A stretch of 19,077 bases of DNA from Solidesulfovibrio magneticus (GTDB taxonomy: Bacteria > Desulfobacterota > Desulfovibrionia > Desulfovibrionales > Desulfovibrionaceae): positions 1 through 19,077 of the forward strand of contig DLGG01000154.1 of NCBI GenBank assembly GCA_002482565.1. The letters run 5' to 3'. The notes under the pieces are model-generated. The model had not been told where the DNA came from. It searched no databases and was given only the letters and a program-made list of their open reading frames with translations. A program made the position numbers and the translations under genes. The number at the start of each line of letters is the position of its first letter. Within the stretch, counting starts at the first letter, position 1. Positions 6,731-14,826 of this stretch are shown here, in pieces.

Positions 6731-7340
6731 AGAGCCCGGCCTTGCGCCCCTGGGCCGCGAACCGCTCGTGCCGCGTCCCCGAAAAGCGCCTGCGGCGCTT
6801 CGCGGCCAACTGCACCAGGCGGGTTCTCTGGATAAGCCTCTCGCCGTTTTTCAGGGACGCGCCCCGAGCCGCCGGCAGGGCGCAACACGCCGAACGCCCC
6901 GGGCGCGCCCCACGGCCCGCGCCCGGGGCGTCGATGCTTCGCCGTCACGCTTCTCCCGGCCGCCGTGACCCGAATATTCTTCGCCGTCTTCCTCTCGGAC
7001 AACGCCGCTGTCCAGCCCGGTAAAATCGGGGCCGCAAGACGTTTTCCACAGCCATGGCTCGGCCAAACGAACATTGTTCGCCGGCCACTTGGGAAAAACC
7101 GCCGACGAAACGACGTCCAAACGGCCCAATTCCGAACGCCCGACCGGACAGCACCCGGCCGAGTTGCCAAAACCGGCGAAAAGCCTCCCCCAAAGGCCGT
7201 CGTCCTATTGCCGCTACCGCCCGTATTTGCTGATTATTATGTCTCCTAAGCACCGAATTTTATTTTTCACTTTACGGTAGCCCATTTTGTCACTATGAAA
7301 AAACCCCCCTTAATGAGAATTCGATTATTCGGAGTAGACC
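6731..7340. other. 610-base intergenic region without a convincing gene
   Basis: From 6731 to about 7235 the DNA is GC-rich. Open frames exist on both strands, but their translations are Arg/Pro/Ala-rich and low in complexity, resemble no family I know, and have no ribosome binding sites. It may be decayed coding sequence or a structured leader. It holds a perfect 13-bp hairpin at 6895-6930 and a smaller hairpin, AGCGCC-TGC-GGCGCT, near 6784-6798. From about 7235 to 7340 it becomes AT-rich, as expected for the promoter zone of the glutamate synthase operon, but I cannot place a promoter with confidence. No tRNA or riboswitch is recognised. Confidence 0.55.
6895..6930. repeat. Perfect 13-bp inverted repeat upstream of the glt operon
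   Basis: The arms CGCCCCGGGCGCG (6895-6907) and CGCGCCCGGGGCG (6918-6930) are exact reverse complements with a 10-base loop. No T-run follows on either strand. It lies 164 bases after the substrate-binding protein stop, so it could be a 3' stabilising or Rho-associated hairpin for that transcript. Confidence 0.65.
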
Positions 7341-8471
7341 ATGTGCCGCTTATTCGCCCTCAGCAGCCGGGACCCCGTGTCCCCCATGCGCGCCATCGAG
7401 GCGCTCAATGTCATGAAGGAAGGGCACGACGGCTCGGGCGTCGGTCTTTTCCTCTCCGACCTCGGCGGCCCCTTCGGTGAAATGAAGGATGCGCCCATCC
7501 TCTCCGGAATCTTTACCGACGAAGGCTTAAAACGCCTCGACGCCTACATGGGAGAACGCGGGTTCGTCACCCGCAAGACTCTCGAACTCGATCCGCGCAC
7601 CAAGCCGCCCCTGGGAACCCCGGTGCGCGGCTCCTATATCGCCCGGGCCTACGAGGCTCCGGCCGACCTCAAGGCCAAAAGCCAGGCCGAACGCGAACTG
7701 GCCTACATGCTCATGCGCGTGGAACTGCGCCACATGGGCGAGGACAAGGAAGACATCCGCGTCTTCTCGTTCTGGCCCGACACCATCATGGTCAAGGAAG
7801 TCGGCGACCCCATGGAGGTCGGCGAATACCTCGGCCTGGACCGCCCCGAACTGGCCTGCCGCCGCATCCTGGCCCAGGGCCGGCAGAACACCAACTACGC
7901 CATCAATCTCTACGCCTGCCATCCGTTTTTCCTGCAAGGCGTGTGCACCATGACCAACGGCGAGAACACGGCCTTCGTGCCCATCCGCGAATACCTGCTC
8001 TCGCGGGGCTTCCCCGGCTACATGGGCTACCAGTCCGATTCGGAAGTCTTTGCCCACATCATGCACTTCACGCTCAATCGCCTCCAGTTTGGCATCGAGT
8101 ACTACAAGCACGTCATCACGCCGCTGTCCGACGCCGAGATGGCCGAGCATCCCGACCAGGCCCTGCTCGCCCGCATCAAGCAGACCTGCCGCAAGCTCAT
8201 CATCGACGGCCCCAACTGCGTCATCGGCTGCCTGCCCGACAAGACCATGTTCATGGTCCAGGACCGCAAGAAGCTGCGGCCCGGCGTGGTCGGCGGCAAG
8301 CCCGGCATCTTCGCCTTCTCCTCGGAAATCTGCGGCCTCGACGCGGCCATCCCCGACCGCGACCAGCACGCCGATTTTCAACCCATGCACCTGGATACGG
8401 CCATCGTGCGCCCCGAATGCCAAGAGGTCACCATATGCAATCAACTGCAGTCATTACCCCGTCCACACTAA
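7341..8471 (+). CDS. Glutamate synthase, glutaminase (class II amidotransferase) subunit, archaeal/three-part type
   Basis: This subunit releases ammonia from glutamine for glutamate synthesis. The 376-residue protein starts Met-Cys-Arg-Leu-Phe. After Met removal Cys2 becomes the N-terminal nucleophile of the Ntn-hydrolase fold, which fixes the start at 7341. CGGAG (7330-7334) lies six bases upstream. Other family-like segments are EGHDGSGVGLFL near residues 31-42 and the region around NTNYAINLYACHPFFLQG. In bacterial GltB this domain is fused to the synthase domain; here it is a free-standing gene, as in archaea and many anaerobes. The 3' end overlaps the start of the next subunit by 37 bases, implying translational coupling. 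It is the first gene of a three-gene operon ended by the terminator at 12496. The symbol differs between annotations (gltB1, glxB-like), so I leave it blank. Confidence 0.93.
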   Translation: MCRLFALSSRDPVSPMRAIEALNVMKEGHDGSGVGLFLSDLGGPFGEMKDAPILSGIFTDEGLKRLDAYMGERGFVTRKTLELDPRTKPPLGTPVRGSYIARAYEAPADLKAKSQAERELAYMLMRVELRHMGEDKEDIRVFSFWPDTIMVKEVGDPMEVGEYLGLDRPELACRRILAQGRQNTNYAINLYACHPFFLQGVCTMTNGENTAFVPIREYLLSRGFPGYMGYQSDSEVFAHIMHFTLNRLQFGIEYYKHVITPLSDAEMAEHPDQALLARIKQTCRKLIIDGPNCVIGCLPDKTMFMVQDRKKLRPGVVGGKPGIFAFSSEICGLDAAIPDRDQHADFQPMHLDTAIVRPECQEVTICNQLQSLPRPH

Positions 8472-10069
8472 GCGTCAACGACCTGCCCTGGCAGATCGAG
8501 TGGGACAAGAACACCTGCACCCTGTGCGGGCGCTGCACGTCCGTTTGTCCGGTCAACGCCATCGAGCTTGGCGTCCACCGCAAACGCACCGTCGAGGCCT
8601 TGCCGGGACTGCCCAAAAAGCCCACCAACAGCTATTCCATCTACCATGGCATCCGCCAGCGCACCGATCCGGCTTATCGTTGCATCGGCTGCGCCATGTG
8701 CAACATGGTCTGTCCCAATAACGCCATCGCGCCGCGTCTGCGCCCCGAGGCCACGACGCTCAAGTTCCACAACAACCGCGGCGGCGCGGCCCGCACCCGG
8801 GGCGGGCGGCGCAACGACGGCGGCAGCCTCCTCGATCAGATCAAGTTCATCCGCATCTCCATGCTCACCGACCCGGCCCTGGACGCCGGCCGCCACGAGT
8901 TCGAGCTGCGCACGCTTTTAGGTCGCATCCAGCCGCCCGAAGAGGGCCTGGCCGCCCTGGCGCAAAACGGCTGGGTTCCGGCCGTGCGCGAGATCTATCC
9001 GCTCATGATCGGCTCCATGTCCTTTGGCGCGCTCTCCCCCAACATGTGGGAAGGCCTGGTCATGGGCGTGACGTACCTAAACGAGGAGCTGAACATGCCG
9101 GTGCGCATGTGCACCGGCGAGGGCGGCTGCCCGCCGCGCCTTTTGCGTTCGCGCTTCCTCAAGTACATGGTCCTGCAGATCGCCTCGGGCTACTTCGGCT
9201 GGGACGAGATCATCAAAGCCCTGCCGGACATGAAGGAAGACCCCTGCGCCATCGAGATCAAGTACGGCCAGGGAGCCAAGCCCGGCGACGGCGGCCTGCT
9301 CATGTGGTACAAGGTCAACAAGCTCATCGCCGCCATTCGCGGCGTGCCCCAGGGCGTGTCCCTGCCCAGCCCCCCGACCCATCAGACCCAGTACTCCATC
9401 GAGGAGTCCGTGGCCAAGATGATCCAGTCCATGTCCATGGCCTGGGGCTTCCGCGTGCCGGTCTATCCCAAGATCTCCGGCACCACGACCTCCACGGCGG
9501 TGCTCAACAACCTCGTGCGCAACCCCTACGCCGCGGGCCTGGCCATCGACGGCGAGGACGGCGGCACCGGCGCGGCCTACAACGTGTCCATGAACCACAT
9601 GGGCCACCCCATCGCCACCAACCTGCGCGACTGCTACGACAACCTGGTCATCTCGGGCAAACAAAACGAGATTCCGCTCATCGCCGGCGGCGGCATCGGC
9701 AAGAACGGCAACCTGGCCGCCAACGCCGCAGCACTCATCATGCTCGGCGCCAGCGCCGTGCAGTCCGGCAAATACATCATGCAGGCCGCCGCCGGCTGCG
9801 TCGGCTCCGAAGCCGACCGCTGCAACGTCTGCAACATCGGCGTGTGCCCCAAGGGCATCACCTCCCAGGACCCGCGCGTGTACCGCCGGCTCGATCCCGA
9901 AAAAGTGGCCGAACGGCTGGTCGACGTCTTCCTGTCCTTCGACACCGAACTGCGCAAGATCGTCGCGCCCCTTGGCCGGTCCACGTCCCTGCCCATCGGC
10001 ATGTCCGACGGCCTGGGCATCAGCGACTACCACGTGGCCGAGCGCCTGAAGATCAAGTACGTGGTTTAA
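8435..10069 (+). CDS. Glutamate synthase, FMN/ferredoxin-type synthase subunit, archaeal/three-part type
   Basis: This catalytic subunit condenses ammonia with 2-oxoglutarate and reduces the product through FMN. The chosen start at 8435 has AGAGGT at 8423-8428 just upstream; the same frame is open further back to 7943, but that stretch is a shadow of the glutaminase gene. The 544-residue protein begins with two ferredoxin-type cluster motifs, CTLCGRCTSVCP (28-39) and CIGCAMCNMVCP (83-94). The glutamate synthase domain follows: KYGQGAKPGDGG, SGTTTSTAV, GEDGGTGAAY, AGGGIGKNGNL (phosphate-binding loop of FMN) and a Cys cluster at 455, 463, 466 and 471 that fits the enzyme's Fe-S centre. The N-terminal ferredoxin module, absent from ordinary proteobacterial GltB, suggests electrons come through iron-sulfur carriers. 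The family is certain. Confidence 0.95.
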   Translation: MQSTAVITPSTLSVNDLPWQIEWDKNTCTLCGRCTSVCPVNAIELGVHRKRTVEALPGLPKKPTNSYSIYHGIRQRTDPAYRCIGCAMCNMVCPNNAIAPRLRPEATTLKFHNNRGGAARTRGGRRNDGGSLLDQIKFIRISMLTDPALDAGRHEFELRTLLGRIQPPEEGLAALAQNGWVPAVREIYPLMIGSMSFGALSPNMWEGLVMGVTYLNEELNMPVRMCTGEGGCPPRLLRSRFLKYMVLQIASGYFGWDEIIKALPDMKEDPCAIEIKYGQGAKPGDGGLLMWYKVNKLIAAIRGVPQGVSLPSPPTHQTQYSIEESVAKMIQSMSMAWGFRVPVYPKISGTTTSTAVLNNLVRNPYAAGLAIDGEDGGTGAAYNVSMNHMGHPIATNLRDCYDNLVISGKQNEIPLIAGGGIGKNGNLAANAAALIMLGASAVQSGKYIMQAAAGCVGSEADRCNVCNIGVCPKGITSQDPRVYRRLDPEKVAERLVDVFLSFDTELRKIVAPLGRSTSLPIGMSDGLGISDYHVAERLKIKYVV

Positions 10070-10106
10070 CCCGGGCGTCCTTTTACACGCACAAGGCGGC
10101 ACGAAC

Positions 10107-12440
10107 ATGGCACAGCAAACCGTCACCATACACGGCATAGAAAACGGACAACGCGTCCAGTCCCGCATCCTGGAGGAGCGCATCCAGCGCGCCGTCACCC
10201 AGGGCGCGCGCGAGCTTCTCGTTGAAGCCTTCGGCCAGCACGGCATCGGCGGCCGGTTGTGGGTCTCCCGCGAGGAGCCGATAAAGGTCCGCATCACCGG
10301 CTCGCCCGGCCAGCGCACCGGCTCCATGGGCTTCCCCGGCACCAGCATCGACATCGACGGCTCGGTCTCCGACGACATCGGCTGGCTCAACGCCGGGGCC
10401 GACATCATCGTTCGCGGCAACGCCGGCAACGGCGCCTGCAACGCCATGGCCCAGGGCAAGGTCATGGTCGCCGGCAACATCGGTTCGCGCGGCATGACCA
10501 TGACCAAGCAGAACCCCAAGTACGCCGCGCCGGAGCTCTTTGTCCTGGGCAGCGTGGGCGACTACTTCGCCGAATTCATGGCCGGCGGCACGGCCGTGGT
10601 CTGCGGCCACGAGCCGCAAAACCCGGACAACGTGCTGGGGTACCGGCCCTGCGTCGGCATGGTCGGCGGGCGCATCTTCTTCCGCGGCCCCCACAAAGGC
10701 TTCTCCCTGGCCGACGCCAAGCTCGTGGCCATCGACGACGCCACGTTTGGCTGGCTGACCGAAAACCTGAAGAAGTTCCTGGAGGCCATCGGCCGGCCGG
10801 AACTATTCGACACGCTGGCCCAGCGCGACGACTGGCAGCTCATCGCCGCCCGCTCGCCCTACGAAAAGACCGGCAAGACCCGCCGTCCCATGGGCGAATT
10901 CCGCGCCCAGGTCTGGGACGCGGAACTCGGCCGGGGCGGCCTTATCGGCGACCTCGACGATTCCGACCGCAGCCCCATCGGCCTTATCGTCACCGGCGAA
11001 CTGCGCCGGTTCGTGCCGGTCTGGGAAAACAAGAAATACCTCGCCCCCTGCCAGGCCAGCTGCCCCACCGGCATCCCGGTGCAGGAGCGCTGGCAGCTCG
11101 TGCGCGACGGGCTCATGGACGAAGCCATGGACCTGGCCCTGGCCTACACGCCCTTCCCGGCCACGGTCTGCGGCTACCTGTGCCCCAACCTCTGTATGCA
11201 GGGCTGCACCCGCAACGTGGGGACGCTCAAGCCCCTGGACACGGCCATGCTCGGCAAGGCCAACGTCAAGGCCGGCAAGATGCCCAAGCTCCCGGAGCTG
11301 TCCGGCAAGCGCGTGGCCGTCATCGGCGGCGGTCCGGCCGGCATGTCGGTGGCCTGGCAGCTGCGCCTGGCCGGCCATGAGGCCGTGATCTACGACCCGG
11401 CCGAGAAGCTCGGCGGCAAGATCAGTTCGGCCATTCCGTCCAGCCGCATCCCGGCCGACGTGCTCGACGCCGAAATCGCCCGGGCCAGGGAAATCCTGCC
11501 CCACATCCAGACCCAAAAGGCCCTTTCGGCCGACGAGTTCGCCCAGATCGTCACGGACTACGACTTCGTGGTGCTGGCGGTTGGCGCGAACAAGCCGCGC
11601 ATGTTGCCGGTTCCGGGCAAGGAACTGGCCACCCCGGCGCTCACCTTCTTAAAGGCCGCCAAGAAGGGCGAGGGCAAGGTCGGCAAGCGCGTGGTCATCA
11701 TCGGCGCGGGCAACGTGGGCTGCGACGTGGCCACCGAGGCGGCGCGCCTTGGGGCCGAGTCCATTACGCTCATCGACATCCAAAAGCCCGCCGCCTTTGG
11801 CAAGGAAAAGCACGACGCCGAGGAAGTCGGCGCGGTCTTCAAGTGGCCCTGCTTCACCAAGGAGATCACGCCCGAGGGTGTGCTGCTCCAGTCGGGCGAA
11901 CTGATCCCGGCCGACACGGTGCTGCTGTCCGTGGGCGATGTGCCGGACGTCGAGTTCCTGGGCGACACCATCGCCACCGAGCGCGGCCATGTGAAGGTGA
12001 ATAACGTCTTCCAGACGACCAATCCCAAGGTGTTCGCCATCGGCGACATCGTGAAGCCGGGCCTTTTGACCCAGGCCATCGGCATGGGCCGCGACGCGGC
12101 CCGGGCCATCGACGAGATGCTGACCGGCAAGCGTCCCTGCGAGGACACCCGCAAGATGATCGACTACAAGCGGGCCAAGCTCGAGTACTTCGATCCGCGC
12201 GTGCTGGAGTTCAACGATCTCGACTCCTGCGCCAGCCAGTGTTCGTCCTGCGGCGCCTGCCGCGACTGCGGCCTGTGCGAGACCTTGTGCCCGGTGGGGG
12301 CGATTTCCCGCCAGCAGAAGGAAGGCAAGGAGTTCGCCATGGTCTCGGACCCGGAGAAGTGCATTGGCTGCGGTTTCTGCGCCAACGCCTGCCCCTGCGG
12401 CGTCTGGAGCTGGGTGGAGAACACGCCGCTGACGACGTAG
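10107..12440 (+). CDS. Fusion of glutamate synthase GXGXG domain and NAD(P)H-dependent oxidoreductase (GltA/GltD-like) with C-terminal ferredoxin
   Basis: This 777-residue fusion supplies the third structural part of glutamate synthase and the electron-input module. Residues 1 to about 250 form the GXGXG beta-helix domain (GSMGFPGTSIDIDGSVSDD, NAGNGACNAMAQG, GNIGSRGMTMTK). A Cys-rich linker follows with CQASCPTGIP (from Cys315) and CGYLCPNLCMQGC, as in the N-terminal Fe-S domain of GltD. Two dinucleotide sites are present: GGGPAG at 407-412 for FAD and GAGNVG at 533-538 for NAD(P)H. Near the C-terminus, Cys708, 712, 715, 718, 721, 724 and 728 and Cys752, 755, 758 and 762 make a dicluster ferredoxin-like tail. 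It is the last gene of the operon, 37 bases after the synthase subunit. In other organisms the GXGXG part and the oxidoreductase are often separate genes. The domain calls are firm; the actual electron donor is inferred. Confidence 0.94.
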   Translation: MAQQTVTIHGIENGQRVQSRILEERIQRAVTQGARELLVEAFGQHGIGGRLWVSREEPIKVRITGSPGQRTGSMGFPGTSIDIDGSVSDDIGWLNAGADIIVRGNAGNGACNAMAQGKVMVAGNIGSRGMTMTKQNPKYAAPELFVLGSVGDYFAEFMAGGTAVVCGHEPQNPDNVLGYRPCVGMVGGRIFFRGPHKGFSLADAKLVAIDDATFGWLTENLKKFLEAIGRPELFDTLAQRDDWQLIAARSPYEKTGKTRRPMGEFRAQVWDAELGRGGLIGDLDDSDRSPIGLIVTGELRRFVPVWENKKYLAPCQASCPTGIPVQERWQLVRDGLMDEAMDLALAYTPFPATVCGYLCPNLCMQGCTRNVGTLKPLDTAMLGKANVKAGKMPKLPELSGKRVAVIGGGPAGMSVAWQLRLAGHEAVIYDPAEKLGGKISSAIPSSRIPADVLDAEIARAREILPHIQTQKALSADEFAQIVTDYDFVVLAVGANKPRMLPVPGKELATPALTFLKAAKKGEGKVGKRVVIIGAGNVGCDVATEAARLGAESITLIDIQKPAAFGKEKHDAEEVGAVFKWPCFTKEITPEGVLLQSGELIPADTVLLSVGDVPDVEFLGDTIATERGHVKVNNVFQTTNPKVFAIGDIVKPGLLTQAIGMGRDAARAIDEMLTGKRPCEDTRKMIDYKRAKLEYFDPRVLEFNDLDSCASQCSSCGACRDCGLCETLCPVGAISRQQKEGKEFAMVSDPEKCIGCGFCANACPCGVWSWVENTPLTT

Positions 12441-12446
12441 CGACGC

Positions 12447-12476
12447 GGGGGGGCTGCCCCCGGCCCCGAGAGGGGC
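12447..12476. repeat. GC palindrome pair after the glt operon
   Basis: GGGGG-CTG-CCCCC (12449-12461) and GCCCC-GAGA-GGGGC (12463-12476) follow the stop of the fusion gene. They match the style of the elements at 1015-1242 (G-run, three-base GCT/AGC/CTG loop, C-run), supporting a dispersed intergenic repeat family in this genome. Confidence 0.65.
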
Positions 12477-12495
12477 GAAGTGAATGAAAAATGGA

Positions 12496-12528
12496 CGGGC
12501 CGCCTCGAAAGAGGCGGCCCGTTTTATT
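12496..12528. terminator. Intrinsic terminator, probably used from both sides
   Basis: An 11-bp perfect stem CGGGCCGCCTC / GAGGCGGCCCG with a GAAA loop (12507-12510) is followed on the plus strand by TTTTATT. It ends the glutamate synthase operon. On the minus strand the same stem is followed, four bases later, by five T residues, so it can also end the convergent HEPN gene, whose stop codon (12524-12526) lies in the plus-strand T-tract. Confidence 0.9.
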
Positions 12529-13573
12529 GGGCACTGGGCTGTATTTTTTTATAAAACTTCCAATCTTGTTTTACTTTTGATTCAAACTTTATTGAAATAA
12601 TCATTGAGGACAAAGCTTGCTCAATTTCACTCTCAGAAGCATCCAGCATACACAATATTTCGCGCTCGCAACACTTTCCATCTCCTTTTATTACTGTCAG
12701 CTTATCTCCTTTTTTAACTATAGAATTAATTTTAAACATCGCCATATTTCCACTAATTTTCTCTATATAAGTCAAGTCTTCCTGACAACACTCTCCATTC
12801 AACACTAATTCATCTTGAAAAACATTAACCAGACATTCCCCCAAAAGCATGAAATACTCTACTTTTTTCAAAAGCAATTCAGAACTCATTAAAGTCAGTG
12901 TTCCTTTTCCATGTGCAACAGTATTTCTCTCTTCAACAAGATCCTCAAGATTTTTATACGCAAGTCTATGCCTTAACTCTTGGTTTTTTATTGATCCATA
13001 ACTATCATCTTCATTTGACATGTAATTTTTAAATTTATCCAAAGACATAATCCTACTTGAGACATTCCCAATACCTACGATCGTAGATAGATCATTAATT
13101 ATGCTTATACGATAATTTGCATAATTTTTAAAGAAAACATCCTCATTTATGAAACACCCTTGTCCACTTATTCCATTATAAATTTCTCCGATTAATTCTT
13201 GACACTTCTCGCTACTTTTCCATTCGCCAGACTGTCTTGATAAGTGTTCCATGTATTTATTAACATACGAAACCTTAAATTCTTTTGGATAGTCTGGATA
13301 ATTTTGTTTCCTCAAAAACCTACTTGTAGCGTACTGAACAACAACACCTCGAACAAAAGACTCCCAGGCCCCATATATTGATATAATTATTCCTTTATAC
13401 AGCAATATGCGTTGCTCGCTTTTAACACTTAAATATTCATCCGTAATTATTCTTATATATCTAGACTTCCTCGATGACTTACCTGCTAAAGTGCTTTCAA
13501 ACGATTCATAGAACGAAATTACCCGTTTAACAGCCTCCAAAGACTGTGAATAATGATACAACTTTTCTTCCAC
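12524..13573 (-). CDS. HEPN-domain protein (MAE_28990/MAE_18760-like), predicted ribonuclease
   Basis: The 349-residue protein is predominantly helical and carries the HEPN RNase signature: Arg216-Asn-Thr-Val-Ala-His221 within EERNTVAHGKG, fitting the R-x4-6-H pattern. HEPN proteins of this type cleave RNA in defence, toxin-antitoxin and related conflict systems; activity here is inferred from the motif. An N-terminal segment, YKGIIISIYGAWESFVRG, resembles the opening helices of the MAE_28990/RiboL-PSP group. The start codon is GTG at 13573, three bases after the stop of the DUF262 gene, so the two are cotranscribed and probably coupled. No strong ribosome binding site is visible. The C-terminal 80 residues look beta-rich (KINSIVKKGDKLTVIKGDGK) and are unassigned. 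Codon use is AT-rich, contrasting with the GC-rich flanks, which supports acquisition by transfer. Confidence 0.85.
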   Translation of the reverse strand: MEEKLYHYSQSLEAVKRVISFYESFESTLAGKSSRKSRYIRIITDEYLSVKSEQRILLYKGIIISIYGAWESFVRGVVVQYATSRFLRKQNYPDYPKEFKVSYVNKYMEHLSRQSGEWKSSEKCQELIGEIYNGISGQGCFINEDVFFKNYANYRISIINDLSTIVGIGNVSSRIMSLDKFKNYMSNEDDSYGSIKNQELRHRLAYKNLEDLVEERNTVAHGKGTLTLMSSELLLKKVEYFMLLGECLVNVFQDELVLNGECCQEDLTYIEKISGNMAMFKINSIVKKGDKLTVIKGDGKCCEREILCMLDASESEIEQALSSMIISIKFESKVKQDWKFYKKIQPSAQ

Positions 13574-13576
13574 AAC

Positions 13577-14743
13577 TCATTTCCCTAAAGAAGAAAGAAG
13601 CGCAGATTCTAATATATCAATTCTCTCGAAAATATAATTTGTGTTCGAAAGCCTCCCTTTAAATTTTTCACTATTCTTTTCAATTACTTTATGCAATGCA
13701 GATTTAACAATCTTTCTATTGTTCACTATGTCCTCATGGATAGTATAGTGCTTGCCAAAAACAAAAGACAATGGCTCATACATTAACAACGAAGGGCGAC
13801 TCGTTAAGGTAGTTTTAGCATTGGAAGATTTTCGAAACGTCCAAAAAGCTTTTTCCTCAAACACTTCATACAAAGTATCCATGGTAGATACAAACAAATT
13901 TTCCAAAGCATCAAGAACTTTGACATCAAATCTATTGGCGGAGTCTAAATAATCATCCAAATAATCTCGCAAATATACTGCAGCAAAACGCTTTCTTTGA
14001 CGCATTGCAAAAAATCGCAAAACAAGCTCAACATTTGTCATATCTTTATAATTTTCAGATGGCTCTTCATTTTTGTCACCAATAGTAACACCCCACATTG
14101 ACATAAACTTTTGGTTTTCAGAAAGCCTCATACACAAATCATTCATAGGGCCACCATAAAGTGCATTTCGACTCTCTTGATGGCTAAGTTCAACGCCTCC
14201 TGTATTAATTCTTTCAAACACGAGTTGCTTAAGATCTTTGCTTCGTTGAATATCACTTCTCGCAGTCTCGTACAATAATATAATAGCTGATATATATCGG
14301 CGATCAATTCCAGACCGAACCGTATCGGGCAAATTACTATATGACCTTCCTTCCAACTCTGGCCAATATTCCAAACCCTCCAATTTAAACTTATCGCTGT
14401 AAAAATCTCTAATAGTAGACAGACGTTGCTTACCATCCATAACTTCAAAATGAGCAAGTTCATACTCATACAAAAAAACTGGCGGCACTGGAATATTCAT
14501 TATAAAAGATTCGATGAGCCGTGATTTCTTTTCATTGTTCCATCTTCCACGGCGTTGATACTCTGGCCCAAGTTGTAGCTTTACGCCTTTCATTGTTTGT
14601 ATCGAATCCAATGGGTACCTTGCTTGCTCTGTTACAATTCTGATTTCCCCATTTATATATTTTTCTGAAATCTCACTGTCAGTCATTTTTCTTGCAAAGA
14701 AATTGGCTTTTTTGGCGGGCAACTTTTCACCTGGGAACAGCAT
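13577..14743 (-). CDS. DUF262 (ParB/Srx-fold NTPase-like) protein, partner of the HEPN gene
   Basis: The 388-residue protein has the DUF262 hallmarks: YQRRGRW at 62-68, IESFIMNIPVPPVFLYE at 77-93 and the nucleotide-binding/ParB-like motif DGKQRLST at 103-110. This domain forms the N-terminus of GmrSD type IV restriction enzymes, SspE and BrxU, where it senses or hydrolyses nucleotides and controls a nuclease. No HNH (DUF1524) nuclease half is visible here. The effector may instead be the HEPN protein encoded three bases downstream, which is an inference. I chose the start at 14743 because AAAGGAGG lies seven bases upstream; the frame is open to an ATG at 14824, but the extra 27 residues have no such support. 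The gene is AT-rich, and its 5' side lies next to the return to GC-rich DNA near 14860. Confidence 0.88.
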   Translation of the reverse strand: MLFPGEKLPAKKANFFARKMTDSEISEKYINGEIRIVTEQARYPLDSIQTMKGVKLQLGPEYQRRGRWNNEKKSRLIESFIMNIPVPPVFLYEYELAHFEVMDGKQRLSTIRDFYSDKFKLEGLEYWPELEGRSYSNLPDTVRSGIDRRYISAIILLYETARSDIQRSKDLKQLVFERINTGGVELSHQESRNALYGGPMNDLCMRLSENQKFMSMWGVTIGDKNEEPSENYKDMTNVELVLRFFAMRQRKRFAAVYLRDYLDDYLDSANRFDVKVLDALENLFVSTMDTLYEVFEEKAFWTFRKSSNAKTTLTSRPSLLMYEPLSFVFGKHYTIHEDIVNNRKIVKSALHKVIEKNSEKFKGRLSNTNYIFERIDILESALLSSLGK

Positions 14744-14750
14744 GGGAGCA

Positions 14751-14759
14751 CCTCCTTTT
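14751..14759 (-). promoter_or_regulatory. Strong ribosome binding site deciding the DUF262 start
   Basis: Read on the minus strand this is AAAAGGAGG, seven bases before the ATG at 14743. It argues against the longer frame that starts at 14824. Confidence 0.75.
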
Positions 14760-14826
14760 GAAACACACATACCATATGCAAATCGATAAGAAATTGCACT
14801 AGATATATTAGCTACATAATGCATTC

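Noticed and set aside
6895..6930. Intrinsic terminator after the binding-protein gene
   Set aside because: The 13-bp stem is strong, but no T-run follows on either strand, so it is listed only as an inverted repeat.
6469..7170. Long minus-strand frame over the intergenic gap before the glt operon
   Set aside because: It runs into the 3' part of the binding-protein gene, its composition is Arg/Pro/Gly-rich, it shows no family motif, and no ribosome binding site is seen. It is typical of shadow frames in GC-rich DNA.
14744..14824. Longer N-terminus for the DUF262 protein
   Set aside because: AAAAGGAGG seven bases before the ATG at 14743 marks that codon as the start; the upstream ATG lacks any such site.
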